Both the position numbers and the translations under genes were made by a program. From the NCBI RefSeq assembly GCF_015160855.1, contig NZ_CP063373.1:7911001-7975000 (forward strand): a DNA stretch of 64,000 bases, read 5' to 3'. Position 1 is the first letter of the stretch, and each line of letters begins with the position of its first letter. The notes under the pieces are model-generated. The model had not been told where the DNA came from, ran no database searches, and saw nothing but the letters and a program-made list of their open reading frames with translations. Source of the DNA: Streptomyces ferrugineus. Its GTDB lineage: Bacteria; Actinomycetota; Actinomycetes; Streptomycetales; Streptomycetaceae. Positions 10,353 to 20,255 of the stretch are shown one piece after another.

Positions 10353-11768
10353 TCAGCCCATCTCCTCCAGCTTCTTGCCCTTGGTCTCGGGCACGAACTT
10401 GAGGATGAACGGGATGGAGAGGAAGGCGAACACCGCGTACATGACGTAGGTGAGCGACAGGTTCCAGTCCGACAGGTCCGGGAAGGTGATCGTGATCGCC
10501 CAGTTGGCGATCCACTGGGCCGAGGCGGCCACGCCCAGGGCGGCGGCGCGGATCTTGTTCGGGAAGACCTCGCCGAGCATGACCCAGACGACCACACCCC
10601 ACGACAGGGCGAAGAAGAGGACGAAGGCGTTGGCGGCGATCAGCGCGACGTAGCCCTGTGCGGTCGGCAGCGGGTCGTTGCCGTTCTGGAAGGAGAAGGA
10701 CCAGGCGGCCATCGCGAGCGAGATGCCCATGCCGATGGAGCCGATGAGGGCGAGCGGCTTGCGGCCGATGCGGTCGACGAAGATCATCGCGATCACGGTG
10801 CCGATGATGTTGATGATCGAGGTCTCGAAGGAGTAGAAGAACGAGCTCGACGGGTCGACGCCGACGGACTGCCACAGCAGGTTCGAGTAGTAGAAGATGA
10901 CGTTGATGCCGACGAGCTGCTGGAAGACGGAGAGGCCGATACCGATCCAGACGATCGGCAGCAGGCCGAAGCGGCCGCCCAGCAGGTCCTTGAACGTGGA
11001 CTTGTGGTCGCTGCGCATGGCCTGGTCGATCTCGGCGACCCGGGCGTCCAGGTCCACGTCGCCCTCGACCTCGGCGAGCACCTTCTTGGCGTCGGTGACA
11101 CGGCCGACGCTGATCAGGAAGCGCGGGGACTCGGGGATGGCGAAGGACAGCAGACCGTAGATCACGGCGGGCAGCAGCATCACGCCGAGCATCCACTGCC
11201 AGGCCTCAAGGCCCGCGATGGTGCCGCGCTCCTCGCCGTCGGCCATGTTGAGGATGGCCCAGTTGACCAGCTGGGAGACGGCGATGCCGATGACGATGGC
11301 CGCCTGCTGGAAGGAGGCGAGCCGGCCGCGGTAGGCGGGCGGGGCGACCTCGGCGATGTAGGCCGGGCCGATGACCGAGGCCATACCGATGGCGATGCCA
11401 CCGAGGACACGCCAGGCGGCGAGGTCCCACGCGGCGAACGGCAGTCCGGAACCGACGGCGCTCACGGCGAACAGCACCGCCGCGATCTGCATGACGCGGA
11501 TGCGGCCGATGCGGTCGGCTATGCGGCCGGCGATCGCGGCACCGAGGGCGCTGCCCAGCAGGGCGCTGGCGGCGACGGTGCCGGTGACACCGGAGCTGAG
11601 GTCGAACCGGGCCTGGATGCCGCCGTTGGCTCCGTTGATGACGGAGCTGTCGTAGCCGAAGAGGAAGCCGCCCATGGCGGCCGCCGCGGTGATGAAGACG
11701 ACGTGCCCGAGGTGTTCGGGCTGCGCTGTCCTGGCTCCTGACGTGGGCGCCTGCGCTGTGCTGGTCAC
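10353..11768 (-). CDS. glcP: Glucose permease of the sugar porter MFS family
   Basis: 471-residue twelve-helix sugar/H+ symporter. Signatures are GGFLFGYDSSVINGA in helix 1, ADRIGRIRV after helix 2, PESPRFLIS before the central loop, and FVPETKGK at the end of helix 12. Length and position next to smc match GlcP, the main glucose transporter of S. coelicolor (the basis of glucose kinase-dependent carbon repression there). The start is GTG 11768 (MTSTAQAPTS), six bases after GAGGAG. Substrate specificity is inferred from family and position. Confidence 0.9.
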   Translation of the reverse strand: MTSTAQAPTSGARTAQPEHLGHVVFITAAAAMGGFLFGYDSSVINGANGGIQARFDLSSGVTGTVAASALLGSALGAAIAGRIADRIGRIRVMQIAAVLFAVSAVGSGLPFAAWDLAAWRVLGGIAIGMASVIGPAYIAEVAPPAYRGRLASFQQAAIVIGIAVSQLVNWAILNMADGEERGTIAGLEAWQWMLGVMLLPAVIYGLLSFAIPESPRFLISVGRVTDAKKVLAEVEGDVDLDARVAEIDQAMRSDHKSTFKDLLGGRFGLLPIVWIGIGLSVFQQLVGINVIFYYSNLLWQSVGVDPSSSFFYSFETSIINIIGTVIAMIFVDRIGRKPLALIGSIGMGISLAMAAWSFSFQNGNDPLPTAQGYVALIAANAFVLFFALSWGVVVWVMLGEVFPNKIRAAALGVAASAQWIANWAITITFPDLSDWNLSLTYVMYAVFAFLSIPFILKFVPETKGKKLEEMG

Positions 11769-11928
11769 GTGTACTCCTCGGACGCCGGCAACGCTGCCGG
11801 GTGAAGGCAAAAACAACGTCGCCCAACCTATGCCTTCAAGTTCCGAAGTCAAGAGGAGATCGATGTGACCTTGAAGATCGGATGTGACGGGAATGTGTTC
11901 AACTCTTGAATGAAGGCAGGAGCGTGCG

Positions 11929-14900
11929 TCAGCGCAGCCGCTGGCTGATGACCTTCGACACCCCGTCGCCCTGCATGGAGACGCCGTACAGCGCGTCGGC
12001 GACCTCCATCGTGCGCTTCTGGTGCGTGATCACGATCAGCTGCGAGGCCTCCTGCAGCTCCTGCATGATGCGGATCAGCCGCTGGAGGTTGGTGTCGTCG
12101 AGGGCGGCCTCGACCTCGTCCATGACGTAGAACGGGCTCGGCCGGGCCTTGAAGATCGACACCAGCATCGCGACGGCGGTGAGTGAGCGCTCACCACCCG
12201 AGAGCAGCGACAGCCGCTTGACCTTCTTGCCCGGCGGACGCGCCTCGACGTCGACACCCGTGGTCAGCATGTTGTCGGGGTCGGTCAGGATCAGCCGGCC
12301 CTCGCCGCCCGGGAACAGCCGGCTGAAGACGCCTTCGAACTCCCGGGCCGTGTCCCGGTACGCCTCGGTGAAGACCTGCTCGACGCGCTCGTCGACCTCC
12401 TTGACGACCTGGAGCAGGTCGGCGCGGGTCTTCTTCAGGTCCTCGAGCTGCTCACTGAGGAACTGGTGCCGTTCCTCCAGCGCCGCGAACTCCTCCAGCG
12501 CGAGCGGGTTGACCTTGCCGAGCTGCTGGTAGGCGCGCTCGGTCGCCTTGAGCCGCTTCTCCTGCTCGGCCCGGACGAAGGGCCGGGGCTGGTTGCGGGG
12601 GTGCTCGGGGTCCTCGGGAAGCTGCTCGCCCTCGGCGGGCGGGGACGGCGGTACGAGCTGATGCGGGCCGTACTCGGAGACGAGCCCCGCCGGCTCCACG
12701 CCCAGCTCCTCCAGCGCCTTGGTCTCCAGCTGCTCGATCCGCATCCGCTTCTCGGCGCCGAGGACCTCGCCGCGGTGCACGGAGTCGGTCAGCTTGTCGA
12801 GTTCGGCCTTGAGGTCGCGGCCCTCGTTGCGCGCGGCGGCGAGCTCCTGCTCACGCCGCGCCTTGGCGGCCTCGGCGGCGCCGCGCTCCTCCTCGGCACG
12901 GGCGACGGAGACCTCGACGTGGGCGAGGAGTTGCCGGGCACCGGAGGCCACGGCCTGCGCGACGGCCGCCTCGTGGCGCAGCCGGGCCCGCCGCTGCTCG
13001 GCACGCGCGCGTGCGTCTCGCTCCGCTCGGGCGGCGCGGTCGAGGGAGTCGGCGCGGCCGGCGAGTCCCTTGACGCGTTCTTCGTGCGTACGGACCTGGA
13101 GGCGGGCCTCCATCTCGGTCTGGCGGGCGTTGGCGCCGTCGGCGGCGAGCCGGTCCCGTGCCGAGGTGTCCGGCTCCTCCTCGACCGGCATCTCCTCGGC
13201 CACGGCCAGCCGCTCGGCCAGCTCCTCGACGTCCTGGAGCGCCTTGTCGAGCGCCTCCTGCGCACGCGCGGCGGCGGCGACGGAGCGCTCCGCCTCGCCG
13301 GCCGCGCCCCTTGCCTGGCCTGCCAGCCGGCCGAGCTGCTGGGCGACGGACGACTTCTCCCGGTCGGCCGCGCGGCGGCGCTCTCCTAGCTCCTCGACGA
13401 GCGCGGCGGATGCCTTGCGGCGCTCGGCGGCGGTGTGCTGGGCCTCGGTGAGCTGCTCGCAGCGGACGGCCAGCTCTTCCAGCTCGGCGGCGGCCTCGTC
13501 CACGGAGGCCTGTACTTCGAGGAGGCTGGGGGCGCCTGCGGAGCCGCCGTGCGCGAAGTGGGCGCCGAGGAGGTCGCCTTCGGCGGTTACGGCGGTGAGG
13601 TGGGGGTGGGCGTGGACGAGGTCTTCGGCGTCTTCGAGGGTGTCGACCACGACGATGCCGTGGAGGAGGCGGTGTACGGCGGGCATGAGGTCGGAGGGGG
13701 CGCGGACCAGGTCTGCCGCGTATGGTCGTCGGGCGTCTGCGGGTTCGTCGTGGCTGGTCGCGCCCCGCGGCGGAGCCGCATATTGATCCAGCCCCGCGCC
13801 CCTTGGGTGGGCCGCCGTCCCGGTGTCTTCCGGCGCACCACCCAGCAGCAGCGACGCCCGGCCCCCGTCCTGTTTCCGCAGCAGCCTGATCGCATCGGCC
13901 GCCGCAGAGGTCGATGTGACCGCGATCGCGTCCGCCGCCGCCCCGAAGGCCGCCGCCAGCGGGACCTCGTAACCCGGTGTCACCGTCAGCAGCTCCGCCG
14001 CCGGGCCCAGCAACCCCGTGAGCCGGTCCTTCGCGCCCAGCAGCGCGCCCGTGCCGTCCTTGCGGCGCAGGCCGAGCGCGAGAGCCTCGTGGCGGGCCTG
14101 CGTCGCCGCACGCCCTCGTTCCGCCGCCGTGGCCGCCTCGCGGGCCGCGGTCAGGGCGGCCTCGGCCTCCGTGAGCTGCCGCTTGGCCGCCTCGTGCTGT
14201 TCGGCGAGTTCCGCGTCGTCGGCGTCGAGGCCGTCGACCTCGGCCTTCAGTGCCTCGTACTCCTCCTGCGCGGCGAAGGCCCGCTCCTGGGCCTCGTCCC
14301 GTGCGGCCGCCAGGCGCTCTATCTCGGACTGGGCGGCGGCGGCACGCGAACGGGCCGCGTTGACCTGCCCGTTCAGCCGGGCGAGACCCTCGCGGCGGTC
14401 GGCGATGGCGCGGGCGACGTCCTTCAGGCGGCGCTCTTCGTGGGCGAGCTCCCGCTCCAGTTCGGCGCGGTGGGCGACGGTGTCCTCCAGGGCACGCTCG
14501 GCCGCCTCCAGGGCCGCCTCCAGCTCGGCCTCCTGCTCGCGGATGCGGGCGGCCTCGCGCTCCATGTCCTCGGGGTCGCGGCCCCGGCGTTCCTCCGGCG
14601 GTGCGGAGGTGGCGCTCTTCACGCGCGCGTCGGCCAGCGAGATGGTGCCGCGCACCCGCTCGGCGAGCTGGGACAGCTCGTACCAGGTCTGCTGGGCCCG
14701 CTGCAGGCGCGGGGTGAGCCGGCGCACCTCGTCCTCCAGGAGGGCCTCACGCTGGAGCGCCTTCTTCAGCTCCTGCTCGGCGGCCTCCTTGCGCTCCTTC
14801 AGCGCGGCCTCGTCGGCGACCTCGGCCTGGAGCGCCTCCCGCAGCCGTACGAGATCGTCGGCGAGGAGGCGGAGCCGGGCGTCGCGCAGGTCGGCCTGGA

Positions 14901-15552
14901 TGACGGCGGCCCGCCGGGCCACGGCGGCCTGCCGCCCCAGGGGCTTGAGCTGCCTTCGGAGCTCATCGGTCAGATCCTGCACGCGCGCGAGGTTGGCCTG
15001 CATCGCGTCCAGCTTCCGCAGCGCCTTCTCCTTGCGCTTGCGGTGCTTGAGGACGCCCGCGGCCTCCTCGATGAAGGCGCGGCGGCCCATGGGGTCGGCG
15101 TGCAGGACGGAGTCGAGCTGGCCCTGGCCGACGATGACGTGCATCTCGCGGCCGATGCCGGAGTCGGACAGCAACTCCTGGATGTCGAGGAGGCGGCAGG
15201 TGTCGCCGTTGATCTGGTACTCGCTGCCGCCGTTGCGGAACATGATCCGCGTGATGGTGACCTCGGCGTACTCGATGGGCAGCGCCCCGTCGGAGTTGTC
15301 GATGGTCAGCGACACCTCGGCGCGGCCCAGCGGCGGACGCCCCGTGGTGCCGGCGAAGATGACGTCCTCCATCTTGCCGCCGCGCAACGACTTGGCGCCC
15401 TGCTCGCCCATGACCCAGCTGAGCGCGTCCACGACGTTGGACTTGCCCGAGCCGTTCGGTCCGACGACACACGTGATGCCCGGCTCGAACCGGAGCGTGG
15501 TCGCCGAGGCGAACGACTTGAACCCTCGGAGGGTCAGGGCCTTGAGGTGCAC
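11929..15552 (-). CDS. smc: Chromosome condensation protein SMC
   Basis: 1207-residue SMC ATPase: Walker A GPNGSGKSN at residues 31-39, two long coiled coils separated by a hinge around 500-680, ABC signature LSGGERSLTA near 1115 and Walker B VMDEVEAALDD near 1144. SMC with ScpAB organises and segregates the chromosome. The start is GTG 15552 (MHLKALTLRGFKSF). The odd point is a loop at about residues 581-601 in the hinge, encoded by a dispersed palindromic repeat (13750-13810) that also occurs between rsmD and recG; the reading frame passes through it intact, so the protein is likely functional. Confidence 0.95.
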   Translation of the reverse strand: MHLKALTLRGFKSFASATTLRFEPGITCVVGPNGSGKSNVVDALSWVMGEQGAKSLRGGKMEDVIFAGTTGRPPLGRAEVSLTIDNSDGALPIEYAEVTITRIMFRNGGSEYQINGDTCRLLDIQELLSDSGIGREMHVIVGQGQLDSVLHADPMGRRAFIEEAAGVLKHRKRKEKALRKLDAMQANLARVQDLTDELRRQLKPLGRQAAVARRAAVIQADLRDARLRLLADDLVRLREALQAEVADEAALKERKEAAEQELKKALQREALLEDEVRRLTPRLQRAQQTWYELSQLAERVRGTISLADARVKSATSAPPEERRGRDPEDMEREAARIREQEAELEAALEAAERALEDTVAHRAELERELAHEERRLKDVARAIADRREGLARLNGQVNAARSRAAAAQSEIERLAAARDEAQERAFAAQEEYEALKAEVDGLDADDAELAEQHEAAKRQLTEAEAALTAAREAATAAERGRAATQARHEALALGLRRKDGTGALLGAKDRLTGLLGPAAELLTVTPGYEVPLAAAFGAAADAIAVTSTSAAADAIRLLRKQDGGRASLLLGGAPEDTGTAAHPRGAGLDQYAAPPRGATSHDEPADARRPYAADLVRAPSDLMPAVHRLLHGIVVVDTLEDAEDLVHAHPHLTAVTAEGDLLGAHFAHGGSAGAPSLLEVQASVDEAAAELEELAVRCEQLTEAQHTAAERRKASAALVEELGERRRAADREKSSVAQQLGRLAGQARGAAGEAERSVAAAARAQEALDKALQDVEELAERLAVAEEMPVEEEPDTSARDRLAADGANARQTEMEARLQVRTHEERVKGLAGRADSLDRAARAERDARARAEQRRARLRHEAAVAQAVASGARQLLAHVEVSVARAEEERGAAEAAKARREQELAAARNEGRDLKAELDKLTDSVHRGEVLGAEKRMRIEQLETKALEELGVEPAGLVSEYGPHQLVPPSPPAEGEQLPEDPEHPRNQPRPFVRAEQEKRLKATERAYQQLGKVNPLALEEFAALEERHQFLSEQLEDLKKTRADLLQVVKEVDERVEQVFTEAYRDTAREFEGVFSRLFPGGEGRLILTDPDNMLTTGVDVEARPPGKKVKRLSLLSGGERSLTAVAMLVSIFKARPSPFYVMDEVEAALDDTNLQRLIRIMQELQEASQLIVITHQKRTMEVADALYGVSMQGDGVSKVISQRLR
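13750..13810. repeat. Dispersed palindromic repeat, copy 1 (inside smc)
   Basis: About 60 bases beginning GTGGCTGGTCGCGCCCCGCG, with the short dyad GCGGC-gga-GCCGC and ending GGGTGG. It aligns with 23504-23567 with only a few substitutions and small indels. It lies in frame in the smc hinge coding region and is read as a Gly/Ala/Pro-rich loop. Confidence 0.85.
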
Positions 15553-15682
15553 GCCGCTGGACTCTACCTTCCGGGAATGTCTCGCTCCATGAACGCACGG
15601 TTTCACCGATGAACGTGCAGGGCACACCAGACGTTAAAGAGGGTGAAAGGATGCGCGGGGCATTAAGCCGGGGGCAAGAAAG

Positions 15683-15704
15683 AAGGGACGCCGAAGCGTC
15701 CCTT
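15683..15704. terminator. Hairpin downstream of the small coiled-coil gene
   Basis: Arms AAGGGACGC (15683-15691) and GCGTCCCTT (15696-15704) pair perfectly around CGAA. It lies between the gene at 15809-16012 and smc, both on the minus strand, so it probably separates the two transcription units. Confidence 0.6.
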
Positions 15705-15808
15705 GCAACTTCTGACGGCTGGGAAACCAGTCGTCTGACAACTACTACTTAGCGGTTGGATACGGGCCGCCCAACCACTGCTGGTGCTGTCGTGGAGCGA
15801 TGCAGTGA

Positions 15809-16012
15809 TCAGGTGAGCGCAGGCTCCGCCTGGTGTGCGTCGATGCTCTCCATGATCCTGTCGTGAGAAGCGGCAGCCGTCAGCGCGTCGTTCTCCGCCT
15901 GGATCCGTACGAGCTCGGATTCCAGGTCCTGGACACGCTGCTGGAGCCGTCGCATCTCGGCGAGGAGTCGAGGGTCGGAGCCGCCGACGTAACCGAGAAG
16001 CGCCTTTGCCAT
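15809..16012 (-). CDS. Small conserved coiled-coil protein
   Basis: 67-residue protein. After MAKALLGYVGG it is almost entirely one amphipathic helix (RLQQRVQDLESELVRIQAEN), a strong coiled-coil, and it ends DAHQAEPALT. I recall near-identical small proteins in many streptomycetes, without a function. The ATG 16012 lies after GTGGAGGAC, a usable ribosome site. It is alone between smc and the acylphosphatase gene, with its own hairpin after it. Dimerisation is a reasonable inference from the heptads. Confidence 0.75.
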   Translation of the reverse strand: MAKALLGYVGGSDPRLLAEMRRLQQRVQDLESELVRIQAENDALTAAASHDRIMESIDAHQAEPALT

Positions 16013-16394
16013 GATGGATGGTCCTCCACACTGAGTGACCGACCGAAGCGGTGTGGGTCGTGAGGGATTCGCACCCGCGGTTGCTTGGGAGGCCTGGAGT
16101 TGTGCTGCCGTTCAGCCACGCCAAACAGCTAAGGTGCGCGGGGCTTTCAGCGTCTCACCAAAAAGTTTGACGGTCAACACGATCACGCCCCGTATTGGCG
16201 GGCAAACCCGGGGGCACACGGCCGGAAGCGGCTGCGTGGCGACTCCTGCGGGCCCCTCGGGGCGTGGCGATCATCTCTAAGTGCGGAGCCTGCCACCACT
16301 GGCTGTTCTTGGCAACCACCTGCTCATTTCTGCTCGGGGCAGTTGCCGGTGGCAGGTCCCTCCGATTGCTCCGGGGCCGATTTACGGAATCGGC
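16013..16394. other. Intergenic region upstream of the coiled-coil gene (382 bp)
   Basis: It holds the promoter region of the gene at 15809-16012 and the trailer of the acylphosphatase gene. A 9-bp perfect inverted repeat CCTGCCACC/GGTGGCAGG is at 16289-16297 and 16348-16356, enclosing a second complementary pair (TTGGCAAC/GTTGCC), so a transcript could fold into a branched stem. No gene is supported. Confidence 0.4.
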
Positions 16395-16676
16395 TCAACG
16401 GATGGCGAAGCCGTCGTAGCCCCCGCGAGGTGTGTCCCAGATCTCGGTGACACCGTCGACCCGCCCGGGCGTGTCGTCGCCCTGGAGCCAGTCGAGCAGT
16501 CCCTCACAGCCGTCACGGGCCCCCTCGGCGACCACCTGGACGCGTCCGTCGTCCAAATTGAGAGCAAAACCACTCAGGCCGCCGATCTCGAGGGCCTTGG
16601 CCCGCGTGAACCAGCGAAAACCCACGCCTTGGACGCGTCCACGCACCCAGGCGACCAGCCGTACATCCTCGCTCAT
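16395..16676 (-). CDS. acyP: Acylphosphatase
   Basis: 93 residues, the usual size. The active-site loop [13 protein letters not shown] contains the phosphate-binding arginine, and the catalytic asparagine is in FALNLDDG. It hydrolyses carboxyl-phosphate bonds of acylphosphates in the cytoplasm. ATG 16676 ([10 protein letters not shown]). Monocistronic, divergent from the CAP-domain gene. Confidence 0.93.
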   Translation of the reverse strand: MSEDVRLVAWVRGRVQGVGFRWFTRAKALEIGGLSGFALNLDDGRVQVVAEGARDGCEGLLDWLQGDDTPGRVDGVTEIWDTPRGGYDGFAIR

Positions 16677-16828
16677 GAGTGCAACCTAACGGGCCAATGT
16701 CTCTCCGGGCACTTCCCCCTCTGGCGCCATGCGGTACCGTCCCCACCCAATGAATCTCATATGAAACTCACTCGATCGTGTGAGTTCTGTGAGGACGTTG
16801 AGACCGCAGGGACGAGGAAGGCCAGGAC

Positions 16829-17974
16829 ATGGGACGCCACCGACGCTCCGCCGCCGGCCGCGCCGCCACGGGCCGCGCCACGGGGGTCACACATACGGAC
16901 GGCTCTTATACGGAGGGCCACGACCCACGCGACTCGTACGCGAGCGACCGGCCCACGAGAGGCATCGCGCCCTATCTGAACCCGGAGGCGTACGCCGAGG
17001 CCTACGCGCAGAGTGACGCCTACCTCTTCGCCACGGACGACGACTACGCCCGGCTCACCGACACCACGACCTTCCCGGCCCAGGAGACCGCAGCCTTCCG
17101 CAGCGTGGGCTTCACGCCCGACGTCGGCTCCCGGCGGCCCGGGGGCACACACCGCCGCCGCAAGAAGAAGGCCGCGGCTCCGGTGAAGACCGGGCTGCTC
17201 GGCGTCTCCGCCGCGGTGGCCCTCGGCACGGTCGCGGTCGCCACGGGCGTGGTGCCCGGCCTCGACAACTACCAGCTCGGCGGCGGCAGCGGGCCGGACC
17301 GGGTGCAGGCCGCCGACACCCCGACCAACACCCCCGCCGAGCAGGGCGGCACCTCCGGCAGCGCCGACCGGGACGGCAGCGGCGACGCGACCAGCCGCGA
17401 CGTCGAGCGGCCCACCTCGCCGGCTCCGTCGACCTCGTCGGCCGCGCCGACGAAGACCCCGTCGAAGGAGCCGTCGGCGACGCCCAGCGAGAAGCCGAAG
17501 GAGACGCCTTCGCGCACGGCCACCAAGGCGCCGGCTCCGCAGAAGACCAAGGAGCCCCAGAAGGAGCGGACCAGCGCCCCGGTGCAGGTCTCCGCGGAGG
17601 CCGCCGCCGCGGCCGAGGTGCTGCAGCTGGTCAACGAGGAGCGCGCCCAGGTCGGCTGCAGCCCGGTCGCCGCCAACAGCTCGCTCACCGATCTGGCCCA
17701 GGCCTTCAGCGAGGACATGGCCGAGCGCGGCTTCTTCGACCACACCTCCCCCGACGGTGCCTCTCCGTGGGACCGCGCCGCGAAGGCCGGCATCACCGAC
17801 CTCGGCGGCGAGAACATAGCCCGCGGCCAGGCCGACGCGGCGGCGGTGATGGAGGCCTGGATGAACAGCCCGGGTCACAAGGCCAACATCCTGAACTGCG
17901 ACTTCAAGACCCTGGGCGTCGGCGTGCACTTCGGCGCCGGCGGGCCCTGGTGGACGCAGGACTTCGGGTACTAG
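16829..17974 (+). CDS. CAP/SCP-domain protein, membrane-anchored and surface exposed
   Basis: 381 residues. A Tyr/Ala-rich N-terminal region (1-110) is followed by a basic stretch RRRKKK and one membrane helix at about 121-144, then a Thr/Pro/Lys-rich linker (to ~255), then a CAP domain (258-381) with LQLVNEERAQVGC, HTSPDGASPWDRA, GENIARGQ and WMNSPGHKANILN motifs. The order basic-helix-linker implies a type II protein with the CAP domain outside. Function of bacterial CAP domains is generally unknown. ATG 16829 follows ACGAGGAAGG. A hairpin terminator follows at 17993. Confidence 0.88.
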   Translation: MGRHRRSAAGRAATGRATGVTHTDGSYTEGHDPRDSYASDRPTRGIAPYLNPEAYAEAYAQSDAYLFATDDDYARLTDTTTFPAQETAAFRSVGFTPDVGSRRPGGTHRRRKKKAAAPVKTGLLGVSAAVALGTVAVATGVVPGLDNYQLGGGSGPDRVQAADTPTNTPAEQGGTSGSADRDGSGDATSRDVERPTSPAPSTSSAAPTKTPSKEPSATPSEKPKETPSRTATKAPAPQKTKEPQKERTSAPVQVSAEAAAAAEVLQLVNEERAQVGCSPVAANSSLTDLAQAFSEDMAERGFFDHTSPDGASPWDRAAKAGITDLGGENIARGQADAAAVMEAWMNSPGHKANILNCDFKTLGVGVHFGAGGPWWTQDFGY

Positions 17975-17992
17975 GAGCGCGCGGCGTACGAC

Positions 17993-18023
17993 GAGGGGCT
18001 CCCGTCACGGACGGGAGCCCCTT
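17993..18023 (+). terminator. Hairpin terminator after CAP-domain gene
   Basis: Arms 17993-18006 and 18010-18023 pair over 14 bases (GAGGGGCTCCCGTC) around a 3-base loop, 19 bases after the stop codon. Confidence 0.8.
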
Positions 18024-18133
18024 CGCGGTCTCGGCCAGGCGCCGGACGCGGTGCCCAGGTAGGCCGGCGAGCCCGACTAGCAGAAAGTTAGCGCAAACCT
18101 GGCGATAGCGCTGCGCTGGAGTACGCTTGAACG

Positions 18134-18535
18134 ATGGACACCACGCAGCAGCGCACGGAGGCACCGGACCTCCCGTACAACGTGTTCGCCAAGGCCTGCC
18201 CCTCGCGCGGCACGCTGGAGCACGTCACCGGCCGCTGGGGCGGACTCACGCTCGGCGCGCTGTACGAGGGCTCGCTGCGCTTCAACGAGCTGCGCCGCCG
18301 GGTCGACGGCGTCAGCGAGAAGATGCTGTCCCAGACGCTGCACGCCCTGGAGCGGGACGGCCTGGTGCACCGCGAGGCCCAGCCGACCAATCCACCGCGC
18401 GTCGACTACGAGCTGACGCCGCTCGGTCGCGGGGTCGCCGAGCGGCTGCTGAGCCTCATCCACTTCGTGGAGGGGCGGATGGACGACGTGCTCGAGTCGC
18501 GTCGGCGCTACGACGACACGCGCGGCGCCCTCTGA
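18134..18535 (+). CDS. HxlR-family transcriptional regulator
   Basis: 133-residue winged-helix protein with the HxlR layout: [16 protein letters not shown] at the front, then [20 protein letters not shown] recognition segment and the wing [18 protein letters not shown]. HxlR proteins respond to aldehydes or redox signals in some hosts; here the single Cys near residue 18 is the only candidate sensing residue. Its 3' end overlaps the 3' end of mutM by 28 bases in opposite orientation. The target is unknown. Confidence 0.88.
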   Translation: MDTTQQRTEAPDLPYNVFAKACPSRGTLEHVTGRWGGLTLGALYEGSLRFNELRRRVDGVSEKMLSQTLHALERDGLVHREAQPTNPPRVDYELTPLGRGVAERLLSLIHFVEGRMDDVLESRRRYDDTRGAL

Positions 18536-19368
18536 CACTTCGGGCAGAAGTAGCTGGACCGGTTCATCCAGGGCCGCCTGCGCATCGGCGTACCGCACCG
18601 CTTGCAGGGCAGCCCTTCACGGCCGTACGCGTCGAGTGACCGGTCGAAGTAGCCGGACTCTCCGTTGACGTTGACGTAGAGGCTGTCGAAGCTGGTGCCG
18701 CCCACCGCGAGGGCCGCGTTCATCACGTCCCTCACATGGCCCAGGAGTTCGAGGCTGCGCGGGCGGGTGAAGGTCGCGGTCGGACGCTCGTAGTGGAGGC
18801 GGGCACGCCAAAGGGCCTCGTCCGCGTAGATGTTGCCGACGCCGCTGATCAACGACTGGTCGAGCAGGGCCCGTTTGATGGTGCTGCGCTTACGGCGCAG
18901 GGCCTGGTGGAAGGCCTCGTCGTCGAAGAGCGGGTCCAGCGGGTCGCGTGCGATGTGCGCGATGACGTCGGGCAGGCCGTCGGGGGTGTTGTCGTGCAAC
19001 GACAGGCCGCCGAAGGTGCGTTGGTCCACGAAGCGCAGCTCGGTGTCGAGCGCGTCCGCGAACCGCACCCGGATCCTGAGGTGCTTCTCGTCGGGCGCGT
19101 TCTGCGGCTGGACCAGCAGCTGACCGCTCATGCCGAGGTGCGCCAGGACCGACTGAGCGGTGTCCTCCAGGGGCAGCCACAAGTACTTCCCGCGCCGGCT
19201 CGGCACGCCGACGCGGTGGCCCTTGAGGCGGTGCGCGAAGTCGTCCGGACCGGCGATGTGCCGGCGTACGGCACGCGGGTGCAGCACCTCGGCGTCGGCG
19301 ACGGTCCGATGGGCGACCCACCGCTCCAGACCGCGCCGGACGACCTCGACCTCGGGCAACTCGGGCAT
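18508..19368 (-). CDS. mutM: Formamidopyrimidine-DNA glycosylase (Fpg/MutM)
   Basis: 286 residues. It starts [15 protein letters not shown], with the catalytic proline at position 2 and Glu3, and ends with the four-cysteine zinc finger [10 protein letters not shown]...YFCPKCQ. It removes 8-oxoguanine and ring-opened purines. ATG 19368 is set by the obligatory N-terminal proline. It heads away from rnc by 82 bases and is probably in the rpmF-rnc-mutM run, the usual actinobacterial order. The tail overlaps the HxlR gene convergently. Confidence 0.96.
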   Translation of the reverse strand: MPELPEVEVVRRGLERWVAHRTVADAEVLHPRAVRRHIAGPDDFAHRLKGHRVGVPSRRGKYLWLPLEDTAQSVLAHLGMSGQLLVQPQNAPDEKHLRIRVRFADALDTELRFVDQRTFGGLSLHDNTPDGLPDVIAHIARDPLDPLFDDEAFHQALRRKRSTIKRALLDQSLISGVGNIYADEALWRARLHYERPTATFTRPRSLELLGHVRDVMNAALAVGGTSFDSLYVNVNGESGYFDRSLDAYGREGLPCKRCGTPMRRRPWMNRSSYFCPKCQRAPRVSS

Positions 19369-19450
19369 GGGATCCCCCGTACGCACCTTGCGGGTATGGG
19401 CCGAGCGCCCGCCCCATGGCCGGGACGGGCGCTCGGATCGCGCTGTTCGG

Positions 19451-20236
19451 TCAGGCGGGGGCCGACGCGTCGGCGCCGGGCTCGGCGGCGTTCGCGGCCG
19501 CCTTCTTGGCGCGCTCGTCCGCCGCGGCCTTGATGGACCGCCACGCGGATTCCGCGGCCTGCTGTTCCGCCTCCTTCTTGCTGCGGCCGGTGCCGGTGCC
19601 GTACGAGACGCCTCCGACGCGGGCGGCAGCAGTGAAGGTCTTCTCGTGGTCGGGGCCGGTCTCCGTGACCAGGTACTCGGGCACGCCGAGCCCCTCGGTC
19701 GCGGTGAGCTCCTGGAGACTGGTCTTCCAGTCCAGGCCGGCTCCGAGGTTCGAGGACTTCTCGATCAGGGGGTCGAACAGGCGGTGCACCAGCTCCGCCG
19801 CCGAGTCCAGGCCCTGGTCGAGATAGACCGCGCCGATCACCGCTTCCAGGGTGTCGGCGAGGATGGACGCCTTGTCCCGGCCGCCCGTGCCCTCTTCACC
19901 GCGGCCGAGCCGGATGAAGGAGCCCAGGTCGAGCCCGCGGCCGACCTCCGCCAGCGCACGCGAGTTGACCACCGCGGCCCGCAGCTTGGCCAGCTGGCCT
20001 TCGGGCAGGTCGGGGTGGGTTCGGTACAGCGTGTCCGTGACCACGAGGCCGAGCACGGAGTCCCCGAGGAACTCCAGTCGCTCGTTGGTCGGCAGACCGC
20101 CGTTCTCATACGCGTACGAGCGGTGGGTCAGCGCACGCACCAGAAGGGCGGACTCGAGCTTGTACCCGAGCCGCCCTTCCAACAGCGTGTGGGACGAGGC
20201 CGTGTTGTCCGATGCGTTCTTCTTCGGCGTGGACAC
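19451..20236 (-). CDS. rnc: Ribonuclease III
   Basis: 261 residues: catalytic RNase III domain with [16 protein letters not shown] and the [15 protein letters not shown] acidic motif, then a double-stranded RNA-binding domain ([16 protein letters not shown] to [13 protein letters not shown]). RNase III processes rRNA and structured mRNAs; in S. coelicolor the gene is absB and affects antibiotic production. The start is GTG 20236 ([10 protein letters not shown]). It lies 19 bases after rpmF, indicating co-transcription. The C-terminal tail is Ala/Pro-rich and not conserved. Confidence 0.95.
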   Translation of the reverse strand: MSTPKKNASDNTASSHTLLEGRLGYKLESALLVRALTHRSYAYENGGLPTNERLEFLGDSVLGLVVTDTLYRTHPDLPEGQLAKLRAAVVNSRALAEVGRGLDLGSFIRLGRGEEGTGGRDKASILADTLEAVIGAVYLDQGLDSAAELVHRLFDPLIEKSSNLGAGLDWKTSLQELTATEGLGVPEYLVTETGPDHEKTFTAAARVGGVSYGTGTGRSKKEAEQQAAESAWRSIKAAADERAKKAAANAAEPGADASAPA

Positions 20237-20255
20237 AGTGCCTCTCACCAGCCGC

